This document shows positions 7,728-20,505 of a DNA stretch of 64,000 bases, piece by piece (position 1 is the first letter of the stretch; every line of letters begins with the position of its first letter). This DNA is from Sesamum alatum (taxonomy: Eukaryota; Streptophyta; Magnoliopsida; Lamiales; Pedaliaceae): assembly GCA_034509735.1 (NCBI GenBank), contig JACGWO010000001.1, forward strand, positions 35,343,966-35,407,965, written 5' to 3'. A model generated the notes under the pieces. That model made no database searches. It was not told the DNA's origin and was given only the letters and a program-made list of their open reading frames with translations. The position numbers and the translations under genes are program-made.

Positions 7728-9971
7728 TGTTGGAATAGGTGACCAGAAAGCCAATAGGCTTGGCAATTTGTAACCTATCCGACAACTTGATTTGAATGTA
7801 ATATTATTATGTGATGAATAAGATGAGTGTTCGTCACCAATGGTACCTTCTTTGTTGCGCTCATCTTACATTTGTCAAAATGGTGTTTAACTTATATCGC
7901 AACAAAGCCCACATACCATGGATAACAACTCATGCAGTTGGGCCACACATTGGATGGTGGTCATGAAACCAACTGATTAAGAGTTAGGTCTGAAACGTTC
8001 CAAGTTGAGGACCTCGAGACAGGGCATCGAGAGTCCTATTGAGACTTGCGTCAAGAGTCGTGTTCATTGGATGAGTGCCGTGTTTCATCGGCGACAGGCG
8101 TGGGACGCCTACACGATCTTCATGGGTTGGTCGACTGGGGTCGAGCCGACTGGACTGACTCGCGGGGATCATCATATAGAAGCCTTGGAAGCTTGGTCGG
8201 TATGATTGGTTTTCCCCAGTTCCGATAGTACGGGAGTAATCCTCAGACTTGAGGGATCATGGCAGTCGCGTGCACAGGACGGCTGTATCTTGGATCTGGC
8301 GAGAGGTAATCATTCTGTAAGGTAATTATCATAAGCCTTGTCCAGTGCAGTCAGAATGTGTAGCGAGGACTGTGGATTCCAAGAAGAGGATCCGTCCCCT
8401 GTCAGTATATGACAGAGGTATCTCCTATGCACTCGGAGACACGTACATGCTGTTTGAAGCTGTGGCCACAGTGGTTGGTCGAACAGGGAATGGTTTCCTG
8501 TGTCGATGCAATGAAGCATACGTAGTCTCGAGTATTAAGCATAGATGCCTACTCAAGGATGGGAACCGACGCCCAATTCCATACCCTAGACTAAGGCCGG
8601 GAGACGGTAGACGGAAGGATCGTACCCGTACAGAATCGGCGCCTAAATGTTCACGCCAATTCACCTAGTCTCTAGTGCCGTGGACCGTTCTAGACGGCCA
8701 CCCATGGTAACGGGCCCTTGTGGGACGGGCCCTTGTGGGACACGGGCCCAAGTCTAGCTGAGGGTGAACCTAAAGGGTCACACACAAATAACCCAGGAGG
8801 TTGAGAGATCGACTTGAAGTCAATCTCGAAGGATAAAATAAGTAATTGGATTACTTAAGGGAAAGTCCATTGGATGGACGGGCCGATATTGTATCGGGCT
8901 TTCATTTAATCGGTAAATTGGATTTTCAATTAAATATGGAAAGTTGAGATGTTGAGACGTTGGATCTTTTAATTGGATTAAAAGATCAACGGGAATAATT
9001 TAAGTGGACATTAAAATGAATTTAATATTGGGTTCGTCATAATTGGATTACGATAAAAACCCGGTCCGTTAAATTATACCCGAGAGGAGAAATAATTCCT
9101 AATTTGGAATAGGAAGAAGTTGGACTTCTTCCCTTAATTAAAAATGGCCGACATGCTCCCTTGGAGGAAGCAAAATCAGCCATGTTTCATGCTAGGTGGT
9201 GTGTTGACTTATCTCTTTTGGAAAGAGACAAATCAACTCCAATCAAGCTCTTCCCTTTTGGTATGATTTGATCATACCATAAATTTTGGTAGGCTTGATT
9301 GAAGAATTGATGGTGATTGATTGGAATGAATCTAGACATCCTTGGATGAACCTAGACACATTCCAATAATCACATTAATTATGTATATATATGAGAATAT
9401 ACAACACCAAGCATAGGTGATTCATTATTCATCTTTTTCTAGGAAAAAGAGAAGACAAAAATTCTCTCCTCTCTCTCAATTTTCGTGCTCCCTCCCTCTC
9501 TTACACTTGTGTTCTTCACTTGATTTTGAATCAAGAAGAAGAACAAAGTAAGTTTAAGAGAACACTAATTCATAGTGTTCTTCTCTTAAACCGATTCCTT
9601 CCTAAACCCGTTCTTTTCTAGCAAGAAGAACGTGTGTTTCTTCCGGTGTGGTGTGGATCACCTTTGGAGAATCCACACGTTTGGATTTCGTGAGCATTCC
9701 GGAGAAGGAACAACGCTAGTAGCCGGGAGCATACGCTAAACAATCAAAGGTAACGGTTTATTACGCTTTGATTGATTTCATTTGTATATCTATGCCCTAT
9801 GTGTTTAAATATATGTTTTAATATTTACACATCCTATATCGAACGCCCGGTTGAGCACCCAAGGGTACACCCCTTGGGATTCGCATATTTGGAATTTGAT
9901 TTAAATTTACGCACACTTTCCACGCTTTCTCGCTTCCGCTCGCGCTCCCGGGCGGATCCGCTTGTCCTTCA
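7728..9971 (+). mobile_element. CopA-1 3' LTR, full length (2,244 bp)
   Basis: It runs from TGTTGGAATAGG to GTCCTTCA with TG...CA ends. A 10-bp inverted repeat near its start (CTTTGTTGCG 7850-7859 with CGCAACAAAG 7898-7907) is kept in other copies. The downstream flank GATCC is CopB LTR sequence (compare 17100), so CopA-1 inserted into a CopB LTR. The matching 5' flank is outside the window. The LTR is long for copia elements. Confidence 0.93.
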
Positions 9972-10620
9972 GATCCTTTCTTGGAAACTACTGTCACTTT
10001 GTGCACCCGAGCTGCACTAGACATGGCTTATGACTACTCAAGAGTATTTTGGCAATCTCTCACCATATCTAAGATACAGACCTGACGCACAGGTAAACTC
10101 AGCAGTTCCTCAAGTCAAAGGACTTGGCCTGTACCGTTGGAACCGGGAATACACGTCATACCTTGCTGACCATACTCAAGGTCCTCCGTAAGACGGTTCC
10201 CGCGAGTCACCTCAGTCAGCTGCTTCCTAGCATGCTGACCCACTAACACTGCTTAGACGACCTTCGTCACCCGTCGATGAAACACGACAGCAGATGCTTA
10301 GTGCAAGTCTCAAAGGGAATCCCGGTACCCATTTTCGGGATTCCTTGACTTGGAGATTTCCGGACTGATTCGGTGAGACTGATTTCATGGACCTACCTCC
10401 AAGCGTAGTCCTAGTCCCCGAAATCGTTACTCAGTCCGTGGGCTTTGTTTTGCTTAGTGAACAGATATGTAAATGCAGATATAAGTGAACGTAAACAAAG
10501 TATTGCCATATGAATTTTCACTTCTTTATTCATAAATGTTTTATCAAATACCAAAGAATTGTCTAGACATAGGTTACATATTCCTGCCAAAATTGGCTTA
10601 CATGGTCACCTATTCTAACA
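9972..10620 (-). mobile_element. CopB LTR fragment interrupted by CopA-1
   Basis: It is nearly identical to 17099-17746 and ends with the complement of TGTTAGAATAGG. It is the outer end of a minus-strand CopB LTR whose other part lies left of the window, beyond CopA-1. At its right edge the sequence continues as CopA reverse transcriptase (GCTAAGATG), so this CopB copy inserted into CopA-2. Confidence 0.9.
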
Positions 10621-11564
10621 GCTAAGATGTTGGGAACCACTAAAGCTTGGTTGTCAACACAATTATCCATGAAGGATATGGGCAAGGCGTCCTACATCCT
10701 TGGCATCAAGATCTACAGGGATAGATCTAAAAGGATGTTAGGAATGGCCTAGTCCTCATATATTGAGAAAGTCTTGAAGAGATTCAAGATGGAGAACTCA
10801 AAACGAGGATTCCTTCCTGTGAGGCATAGAATTAAGTTATCCAAGAAGCAGTCTCCTAAGACAGATGAGGAGCTTAAATGGATGTTGGACATCCCCTATG
10901 CTTCAGCCGTAGGCAACATTCAGTATGCTATTCAGTGCACTAGACCTGATGTGGCTTTCGCTTTGAGCGTAATTAGTCGATATTAGTAGTGTGCCGGGAG
11001 GCACACTGGAGTGCAGTCAAGACTATCCTGAATTACCTAAAAAGGACTAAGGACATGTTCTTGATCTACGGTGGTGGAGAATTGATACTGGAAGGCTATA
11101 GCGACGCTAGCTTCCAGTTGGATGACGGTGATGCCAAGTCTCAGTCTAGTTTTGTGTTCAGACTAAATGGTGGCGTGGTTGCTTGGAAGAGTTCCAACCA
11201 AGCTACCACGGCGGACTCCACCACCACAGAGTCTGAATACATAGCAGCTTCAGAAGCTGCTAAGGAGACGGTTTGGTTGATGAGCTACATCCAAAGGTTG
11301 GATGTAGTACCTAGCATTGCTAAGCTTGTAGTTGTCTTCTACGGTAACAACAGGATGATGTGCTAGCAAAGGAACCGAGATCTCATCACGATCCAAGCAT
11401 ATTCTTAGACGCTATCATCTGCTCAGAGAGATGGTTAACAGGGGTGACGTTCAGATGGACCTAGTCAGCTCCGTAGAAAACATAGCAGATCCACTTACTA
11501 AGCCTGTGTCACAAGTTACCCATAATCAGCATCTGGATAAGATGGGTTTGAGGTCAATGGGTGA
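10621..11564 (+). pseudogene. CopA-2 RT C-terminus and RNase H remnant
   Basis: It begins just after the YVDD region at the LGTTKAW-like stretch and runs through the RT thumb, RNase H (YSDASFQ, TTTESEY, then a broken DNN region) to the usual stop (11562-11564). It has a TAG replacing a Gln codon near 10749, a TAG near 10984 and a frameshift near 10988-11000. Importantly, it keeps the undamaged reading ACAGAGTCTGAATAC at the TESEY site (about 11225-11241), which shows the ancestral state of the lesion shared by CopA-1, -3, -4 and -5. Confidence 0.88.
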
Positions 11565-11588
11565 TTGGCTTTAGGTCAAGTGGGAGAT

Positions 11589-13717
11589 TGTTAGAATAGG
11601 TGGCCAGAAAGCCAATAGGTTTGGCGTTTTGTAACGTATTTGACAACTTGATATAGTGTAATATTATGTGATGAATAAAATGAGTATTCATCACCAATGG
11701 TACATACTTTGTTGCGCTCATTTTACATATGTTAAAATAGTGTTTTACTTATATCGCAACAAAGCCCACAAACCACGGTTAACAACTCATACAGTTGGGT
11801 CATGCTTTGGACGGTGCTCATGAAACAACCTAATTAAGAGTTGGGTCTGAAACGTTCCAAGTCGAGGACCTTGAGACTGGGCATCAAGAGTCCTATTGAG
11901 ACTTGCATCAAGACTCGTGTTTATTGGATGAATGCCGTGTTTCATCGGCGACAGGCGTCGGACGCCTACACGATCTTGATGGGTTGGTCGACTAGGGTTG
12001 AGCCGACTGGACTGACTCACGGGGATCATCATATGGAGGTCTTGGAGGCTTGGTCGGTATGATTGGATTTTCCCGGTGCCGATAGTATGGAGTCGTCCTC
12101 AAAGTTGAGGAACCATGGCAGGCGTATACATAGGACGGATGTATCTTCGATCTGGCGAGAGGTGATCATTCTGTAAGATGATCATTATAAGCCTTGTTCA
12201 GTGCAGTCAGAATGTGTAGCGAGGATGGTGGGTTCCAAGAAGAGGGTCCATCCCCTGTCAGTATATGACAGAGGTATCTCCTATGCACTCGGAGACACGT
12301 TCATGTTGTTTAAAGCTGTGGCCACAGTGGTTGGTTGAACAGGGAATGGTTTCCTGTGTCAACGCAATGAAGTATGCGTGGTCTCGAGTATTAAGCATAG
12401 ATCCCTAGTCAAGGATGGGAACCGACGCCCAATTCCATACCGTAGACTAAGGTTGGGAGACGGTAGACGGAAGGACCGTACCCGTACGGAATCAACGCCT
12501 AAATGTTCACGCCAATATTCACATAGTCTCTAGTGCCATGGACCATTGCTAGACGGCCACCCATTGTAACGGCCCCTTGTTGGACACGGGCCCAAGTCTA
12601 GGTGAGGGTGAACCTAAAGGGTCACACACAAATCACCGAGAAGGTTGAGTAATTGACTTTGAGTCAATCTCGAATGATAATTTAAGTAATTGGATTACTT
12701 AAGGGATAGTCCATTGGATAGACGGGCCGATATTATATCAGGTTCCCGTTTAATCGGTAAATGGGATTTATCGATTAAATATGGAAAGTCGAGACATTGG
12801 ATCTTTTGATTGGATTGAAAGATCAACGAGAATTATTTAAGTGGGCATTAAATTGGATTTAATTTTGGGTTCGTTGTAATTGGATTACGGGAAAACCCGG
12901 TCCGTTAAATTTTGACTGGAGAGGAGAATTAATTAATATTTTGGAATAGGAAGAAGTTGGACTTCTTCCCGTATTGAGCATGGCCGAAAATGCTCTCTTG
13001 GAGGAAGCAAAATTCAGCCATGTTTCATGCTAGGTTGTGGTTGACTTATCTCTTTTGGACAGAGACAAATTAACTCCAATCAAGCTCTTACCTTAAAAGT
13101 TGGTAGACTTGATTGAAGAATTAATGGTGATTGATTGGGGTGTATCTAGACATACTTGGATGAGCCTAGACACATTCCAATAATCACATTAATTATGTAT
13201 ATATATGAGTATATACTAACACCTTATGCAAGAGAATCATTGTTCATCTTTTCTAGGAAAAGAAGAACCAAAAATCGGCCTCTCTCCTCTCTCTAACTCT
13301 CGGCCCTCTCTCCCTCTCCCACTTGTGTTCTTCATTTGATTTTTAAGAGAACACTAATTCATAGTGTTTATTCTTCTAGCAAGGAGAACGTGAGTTTCTT
13401 CAAATGTGGTGTGGATCACCTTTGGAGAGTCCATACGTTTGGACTTTATGAACATTCCGGAGAAGGGACAATGAAAGTAGCCGCGCACACGTGAAATCTA
13501 CAAAGGTAACGGTTAATTATGCTTTTGTAGATTTACATTTCATCTATGCCCTATGTATAATATATGCTTCAATATTAATACATCCTACATCGGATGCCCG
13601 ATTGAGCACCCAAGGGTACACCCCTTGGGATTATGTTTATTTATTTGATTTAAATTTACGTAATTTTCATGCTTCTCGCTTCCGCTCACGCTCCCGAGCG
13701 GATCCGCTTGTCCTTCA
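11589..13717 (+). mobile_element. CopA-2 3' LTR, diverged subfamily II (2,129 bp)
   Basis: It starts TGTTAGAATAGGTGGCC after a polypurine tract and ends GTCCTTCA. It belongs to a second LTR subfamily, in which H1 uses AAATCTACAAAG paired with CTTTTGTAGATTT (13494-13534) instead of CAATCAAAG/CTTTGATTG. CopA-5 and the old LTR at 59119-63180 share this version. The TGG-centred repeats are retained, some with wobble pairs. Confidence 0.9.
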
Positions 13718-14270
13718 TGGACTTACCAGGTAGAATTTTAGGGGGCATCATCAAAGATAATAATCACAATATTTTTTATTTGACTTTTATTTTTAATACT
13801 TTTCTTGAAAAAAAAAACCTTATAGGAAAAGGGATTAAGAAGCACTAAAGTGTCTAGAGAGTGAGCACAAACTTGTCTTAAGTGCGGCTTTACCAAGCTT
13901 GGACCTACAATTTATATTTGTTAAGTATCTAACTACATAAAATAATTAGTTAGCACATTATTGAAATTTAAATCTCGAATTAGCAAAAATTAAGTCTTCT
14001 TATAGCAGCGCTCTCGCTCTCAAGTCTTAAATTCACTCCCGAAGCAATACAACAATACTTTAGATGCCTGAATTATGTGACCAAGGATGTTATATTTCTG
14101 TTGCTCATTTGGTACTAATGACAACAAATTAAACAAAGTATAAGATAAATTTTATTTTTATCCCTTAATTATGATTTGAATCTCACAGTCATTTTTATAT
14201 ATATTTTTCATTTTGTCATTGTCATCTTTTCTTTTTAATAATTTATGGCAAAACATTTCGATATTGATGG
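13718..14270. other. unassigned AT-rich sequence
   Basis: I see no open frame of note, no LTR family matching the rest of the window and no RNA gene. It is the flank into which CopA-2 inserted. There is an A-rich run near 13808 and a pyrimidine-rich stretch near 14206-14240. Confidence 0.5.
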
Positions 14271-14683
14271 TGTAAGATTCGGGAGATTATTGATCTAACC
14301 ACGGTAACTCAAAAACGACGTCGCGAGGCAAACAACTTCAATTTTTCTTCAAAAATAGAAAAAATAGATTTCTATAAATGAAAATGATATATCTTTACAA
14401 AGGATTTCACCCCCTATTTACAGTAAATGACATGGGGTCCAAATACGACCTTGTCCCTCAACCACCTTCAATCTAACAGCCGAAATTTAATCTGTGGGGG
14501 TGCCTTGGTAATTTGGCATTACCCCACTAACTACTACATAACTTCTACTAATAACTGCTATGGCATAAATGTAAATTCGATTACAGCTCGAGGGTATTTT
14601 GGTAATTCGCCTATTCTAATTCCTAGTACTATCAGTAGCCCCCAAACTTCCAAATGTTTCCGAGAAATTTGGAAGTTCTAACA
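14271..14683. mobile_element. possible LTR of the GypG element
   Basis: The block starts TGTAAGATTCGGG and ends TTCTAACA, giving TG...CA ends; an alternative end is ...ACTATCA at 14634, just before GTAGCCCCC. It carries a perfect 11-bp inverted repeat (AACTTCCAAAT 14645-14655 with 14667-14677). Flanks GATGG and GATAA do not match as a target duplication. A GTAGCCCCC stretch upstream of gag is common in plant gypsy-type elements, which favours the + strand; the other orientation also gives legal ends. I see no second copy in the window. Confidence 0.35.
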
Positions 14684-15059
14684 GATAATTTGATTCTGAT
14701 ACAGCTTCCCCTTCTTCATAATACTCCGTTTTTATGTGAAGTCTTTTTCTTCTAGGACTCCTCCTGGCACGAGTCTTTCATCTACTAGGGCTCTTCTTTC
14801 TTCTTGTTCTACTCCTTCCTTTGCTAGGACTCTTTTGTCTTCTACATAAACCTGGTGAGACATTCCGAATTCTTCATCTTATTTTGTCTACCCTTTCGGT
14901 CTCAATCATCTTCTAGAAAAATGTCGAAATGTGTCGGCTCGGGTATTTAGCTCTTCGTCTTTTTTCTTGCAATAATTTCTTTTCTCCTGTCTTGGAAAAA
15001 ATCATCCTTCGTCAAACGAACAACCGAAAACAGTCACGTTATTCCAAAAAAAAACCTTT
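14684..15059 (+). other. pyrimidine-rich leader before the GypG gag-like region
   Basis: This is CT-rich sequence with repeated CTAGGACTC/CTAGGGCTC words (about 14753, 14787, 14825). No coding signal is clear. It lies between the possible LTR and the gag-like region and would be the element's leader. Confidence 0.4.
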
Positions 15060-15747
15060 AGAATGTCGAACACTCAACGAGACGCTGGAAGGAGCACGTG
15101 GGGGAGCATCTGGACACCGGGTCGAGGCATAGCCTCGACCCGGCATCTGGTCGAGGCACTTCGCCTCGGCCTGGATCTGGGCGAGGCGCACTTCCTCGGT
15201 CGGACCCCTATCGAGGGCAGCCTCTCTCACCTCCTCTTGGTCCTCTCGTCTGTCTGGACGTCGTGGATTTTGATCACGAGGTGATTGAAGCAATCCAGAA
15301 TCTCCCCGCGTGTCCTTCGCTTTCACCAAGTCCTTCCCTAAGGTCGAGCTCAAAAGAAACTTCCCCACTTCTGTCTCCCCTTGCAGTTGATTTAGTTGAT
15401 TCTGGTCCAGATAAAACCCAGTCTTCCTCAACCCCCCACTCTAAATCTCGTTGTCGCATTATGGACGTCGAGAATTGCCATAGTTGCGTGAGCCCTGAAG
15501 AGTTCCGTCTTCTCGAGACTAAAATTAACGCCTCTTCCGAGTTCACCCTCCTTCTTCCTGGTGTCGATGATAGGATGAAACATCCACTATTATGTTCTTC
15601 ACGACTCTATCTGTCTTTCTTCACTTCTGGTCTTACACTTCCTCCTCACCCTCTTTTACTAGAGATCATCACCTGCACTACTTTGAGTATCAGCCAGTTT
15701 ACTCCCAACTATTTCGTATGCTTTAGGGGGTTCCTCCAGCGTTTCGA
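15060..15747 (+). pseudogene. GypG gag-like protein, N-terminal part, split by CopB-3
   Basis: From about 15460 the frame reads MDVENCHSCVSPEEF and then a segment like the plant 'putative gypsy type transposon' domain (PF04195): LYLSFFTSGLTLPPHP followed by LSISQFTPNYF and a GF-like end (about 15600-15745). Upstream is a Gly/Arg/Pro-rich, low-complexity part in which three hairpins follow each other, led by a perfect 12-bp inverted repeat (15117-15128 with 15132-15143). CopB-3 interrupts the region at 15748 and it resumes at 38917. This family is thought to be a retroelement gag-like protein; the function is not established. Confidence 0.6.
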
Positions 15748-17746
15748 TGAAAGAAATCGGTGGATCGTCCCGGGAATTGCGCGAATGCGGAAGCGCGATA
15801 AAAATAAATTTACAAAAATAAAAGGCATGCTTTTAATTGAAAAGAACACGCTCAAGGGGTGTGCCCTTGAGTTTCCCGGGCGTTCGGTGTATCTCATGAT
15901 CATAAAAAAAAAAATGAAATCATGGAGGCCATAGAGTTGAAAATTAAAGAGGGGCGAAAATCTTAAAACGAGACCTACCCGTTGTTGTTTTCTTCTTCAA
16001 CTGCTACTCGCGTTGTTCCCCGTTTTGCACCAAGACCTCGTTCTTGGGATCCTCCAAATCGTGACACACGATCCACCCACGTATTCTTACGCGTCGTGCT
16101 AGCAACGAACAAGTATTATTTTGGAGAGGATAGATCAACCACGCGTTATGAATTAACGGGATCGATCTTCCTTAGTTCAATTGTTCCAAGAACAAAAGAA
16201 CAAGAAAAATAATATTTTCTTGGTGAGAGAGAGAGATGGGCGGACGAGAGAGGAGAGGAGAGAGTGTGTGTTGTGTGTGTGTTTTCAAGAATCATCATCT
16301 TACAAATGTTGGAAGCTAGAGGTTTATATAGAGGAAGAGTTTAATCCTCTTTAAACTCAAACTCTAAGTAACCTAATTTGACTAGGATTTTGACCTAGTC
16401 AAAGTCCTAGTCAAACTAGTGTTTGACCTAGTCAAACGAATCCTAGCCTTCCATCTCCCCTTTCCATCTCAACCGTTGATTTTAATTTAATGGAATATTT
16501 AAATCCTATTAAATATTCCAAAAGGCTAAAAGAATAAATATAATATAATAAATAAATATTATTATTTATTCTAAGCCCATTAAATCAACCCATTTAATAA
16601 ATCCTATGTATTAATTTAATTCCCTTTATCAAATAGAAGGAATTAATTTCTCCAAGAAAATATAGGACCCGATTAAATCTAATTTAATCATTCCTTTACT
16701 CCAATATTTAATTTCAAATTAAATACTAAGTGTGTGTGGATAGTTTGTGACTCTTTAGGTTCACCATTCAGCTAGACTTGGTCGGATTCCTAGAATTCGT
16801 CCGTTACCATGGGTGGCCATCTAGCAACGGTCCATGGCACTAGAGACTAGGTGAAATATTCGGGGATGAACATTTAGGCTCTAACAGTACACTTGTCCTT
16901 CTGTCTTCGGTCTCATCACTTAGAGTCTAGGGCACGGAAAAAGCAGGTACCTATTTTGGACCTAAGTGTCGGTCTGTCCTTACTAAACGCCGCAAGGGAA
17001 ACCTTTCCCTTCTGTTCAGTCACTGTGGCCACAGATTTCAGGGACAAGACACAGAGCATACATGAGACTCAACTGTCAATACCTTTTGACAGGAGACAGA
17101 TCCTTTTTTGGAAACTACTGTCACTTTGTGCACCCGAGCTGCACTAGACATGGCTTATGACTACTCAAGAGTATTTTGGCAATCTCTCACCATATCTAAG
17201 ATACAGACCTGACGCACAGGTAAACTCAGCAGTTCCTCAAGTCAAAGGACTTGGCCTGTACCGTTGGAACCGGGAATACACGTCATACCTTGCTGACCAT
17301 ATTCAAGGTCCTCCGTAAGACGGTTCCCGCGAGTCACCTCAGTCAGCTGCTTCCTAGCATGCTGACCCACTAACACTGCTTAGACGACCTTCGTCACCCG
17401 TCGATGAAACACGACAGCAGATGCTTAGTGCAAGTCTCAAAGGGAATCCCGGTACCCATTTTCGGGATTCCTTGACTTGGAGATTTTCGGACTGATTCGG
17501 TGAGACTGATTTCATGGACCTACCTCCAAGCGTAGTCCTAGTCCCCGAAATCGTTACTCAGTCCGTGGGCTTTGTTTGCGTAGTGAACAGAAATGTAAAT
17601 GCAGATATAAGTGAACGTAAACAAAGTATTGCCATATGAATTTTCACTTCTTTATTCATAAATGTTTTATCAAATACCAAAGAATTGTCTAGACATAGAT
17701 TACATATTCCTGCCAAAATTGGCTTACATGGTCACCTATTCTAACA
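15748..17746 (-). mobile_element. CopB-3 3' LTR (1,999 bp)
   Basis: It reads on the minus strand from TGTTAGAATAGG (17746) to ATTTCTTTCA (15748). It contains a cluster of TTGAC cores (about 16375-16440) upstream of a TATATAAA-type box, as in CopB-4, and perfect inverted repeats such as GGAATCCCG with CGGGATTCC near 17446-17472. It closely resembles the 5' LTR by eye, apart from a deletion of about 560 bp in that copy. Confidence 0.93.
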
Positions 17747-18275
17747 ATCTCCCACTTGACCTTTAAAGCCAATTGCTCTGCGACATAGGCTTTGTCAGCG
17801 GGTCTGCTGTGTTGTCTGCCGAGTTGACTCGGTCCATCCGGATGTCACCTCTTCCTACCATTTCTCTAAGAAGATGGTAGCGTCTAAGAATATGTTTGGA
17901 ACGGTGATGAGATCTCAGTTCCTTTGCTTGCGCTATAGCGCCGTTGTTATCACAGAAGATGACAACGGGCTCGGCGATGCTAGGCACCACACCCAACTCT
18001 TGGATGTAGTTTCTCATCCAAACCGCTTCATTAGCAGCTTCTGAAGCTGCTATGTATTCAGCCTCTGTGGTGGAGTCAGCAATGGTTGCTTTCTTGGAAC
18101 TTTTCCAAGCTACTACTCCTCCATTGAGTTTTAATACGTACCCCGATTGAGACTTCTAATCATCGTCATCAGACTGGAAGCTAGCGTCGCTAAAGCCTTC
18201 CAGAATTAGCTCTCCATTGCCATAGACTAAGAACATCTCCTTAGTCCTCCTTAGGTACTTAAGGATGCCCTTAAT
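17747..18275 (-). pseudogene. CopB-3 RNase H, C-terminal pol segment
   Basis: The minus-strand frame covers KYLRRTKEMF, YSDASFQ-like FSDASFQSDDDD, STTEAEYIAASEAA (catalytic Glu region intact), CDNNGAIA (catalytic Asp region) and ADNTADPLTK, ending at the polypurine tract. One TAG interrupts it near 18158. Unlike four CopA copies it has no frameshift at the TEAEY site. It is separated from the rest of pol by the CopA compound inserted at 18276-29743. Confidence 0.88.
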
Positions 18276-20505
18276 TGAAGGACAAGCGGATCCGCCCGGG
18301 AGCGCGAGCGGAAGCGAGAAAAGCGAGAAATTGCGTAAATTTAAATCAAATTCAAAATACGCGAATCCCAAGGGGTGTACCCTTGGATGCTCAACCGGGC
18401 GTTCGATGTAGGATGTGTAAATATTAAAACATATATTTAAACACATAGGGCATAGATATACAAATGAAATCAATCAAAGCGTAATAAACCGTTACCTTTG
18501 ATTGTTTAGCGTATGCTCCCGGCTACTAGCGTTGTTCCTTCTCCGGAATGCTCACGAAATCCAAACGTATGGATTCTCCAAAGGTGATCCACACCACAAC
18601 GGAAGAAACACACGTTCTTCTTGCTAGAAAAGAACGGGTTTAGGAAGGAATCGGTTTAAGAGAAGAACACTATGAATTCGTGTTCTCTTAAACTTACTTT
18701 GTTCTTCTTCTTGATTCAAAATCAAGTGAAGAACACAAGTGTAAGAGAGGGAGGGAGCACGAAATTTTGAGAGAGAGGAGAGGATTCTTGTCTTCTCTTT
18801 TTCCTAGAAAAAGATGAATAATGAATCACTTATGCTAGGTGTTGTATATTCTAATATATATACATAATTAATGTGATTATTGGAATGTGTCTAGGTTCAT
18901 CCAAGGATGTCTAGATTCATTCCAATCAATCACCATCAATTCTTCAATCAAGCCTACCAAAATTTATGGTATGATCAAATCATACCAAAAGGGAAGAGCT
19001 TGATTGGAGTTGATTTGTCTCTTTCCAAAAGAGACAAGTCAACATACCACCTAGCATGCAACATGGCTGATTTTGCTTCCTCCAAGGGAGCATGTCGGCT
19101 ATGTTTAATTAAGGGAAGAAGTCCAACTTCTTCCTATTCCAAATTAGGAATTATTTCTCCTCTCGGGTATAATTTAACGGACCGGGTTTTATCGTAATCA
19201 AATTACGACGAACCCAATATTAAATCCAATTTAATGTCCACTTAAATTATTCCCGTTGATCTTTTAATCTAATTAAAAGATCCAACGTCTCAACATCTCA
19301 ACTTTCCATATTAAATCGAAAATCCAATTTACCGATTAAATGAAAGCCCGATACAATATCGGCCCGTCCATCCAATGGACTTTTCCTTTAGTAATCCAAT
19401 TACTTAATTTATCCTTCGAGATTGACTCCAAATCGATCTCTCATCCTCCTCGGTGATTTGTGTGTGACCCTTTAGGTTCACCCTCAGCTAGACTTGGGCC
19501 CGTGTCCCACAAGGGCCCGTTACCATGGGTGGCCGTCTAGCAACGGTCCATGGCACTAGAGACTAGGTGAATTGGCGTGAACATTTAGGCGCCGATTCCG
19601 TACGGGTACGATCCTTCCGTCTACCATTTCCCGGCCTTAGTCTAGGGTATGGAATTAGGCGTCGGTTCCCATCCTTGACTAGGCATCTATGCTTAATACT
19701 CGAGACCACGTATGCTTCATTGTGTCGACACAGGAAACCATTCCCTGTTCGACCAACCACTGTGGCCACAGCTTCAAACAGTATGAACGTGTCTCCGAGT
19801 GCATAGGAGATACCTCTGTCACATACTGACAGGCGACGGATCCTCTTATTGGAATCCAATATCCTCGCTACACATTCTGACTGCACTGGACAAGGCTTAT
19901 GATAATCATCTTACAGAATGATTACCTCTCGCCAGATCCAAGATACAGCCGTCCTGTGCACGCGATTGCCATGATCCCTCAAGTCTGAGGATTACGCCCG
20001 TACTATCGGAACCGGGGAAAACCAATCATACCGACCAAGCCTCCAAGGCTTCCATATGATGATCCCCGCGAGTCAGTCCAGTCGGCTCGACCCCAGTCGA
20101 CCAACCCATCAAGATCGTGTAGGCGTCCCACGCCTGCCGCCGATGAAACACGGCACTCATCCAATGAACACGACTCTTGACGCAAGTCTCAATAGGACTC
20201 TCGATGCCCTATCTCGAGGTCCTCGACTTGGAACGTTTCAGACCCAACTCTTAATCAGTTGTTTTCATGACCACCATCCAATGCGTGGCCCAACTGCACG
20301 AGTTGTTATCCATGGTCTGTGGGCTTTGTTGCGATATAAGTTAAACACCATTTTAACAAATTTAAGATGAGCGCAACAAAGAAGGTACCATTGGTGACGA
20401 ACACTCATCTTATTCATCACATAATAATATTACATTCACATCAAGTTGTCGGATAGGTTACACAAATTGCCAAACCTATTGGCTTTCTGGTCACCTATTC
20501 CAACA
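18276..20505 (-). mobile_element. CopA-3 3' LTR (2,230 bp)
   Basis: A full-length subfamily I LTR, minus strand, with TG...CA ends, followed on its inner side by the complement of the polypurine tract. The outer flank TTAAT belongs to the target duplication in CopB-3. Confidence 0.93.

Noticed and set aside
15098..15934. A single 278-codon gene.
   Set aside because: Its last part reads into the CopB-3 LTR from 15748 on; only the portion before that is host sequence.
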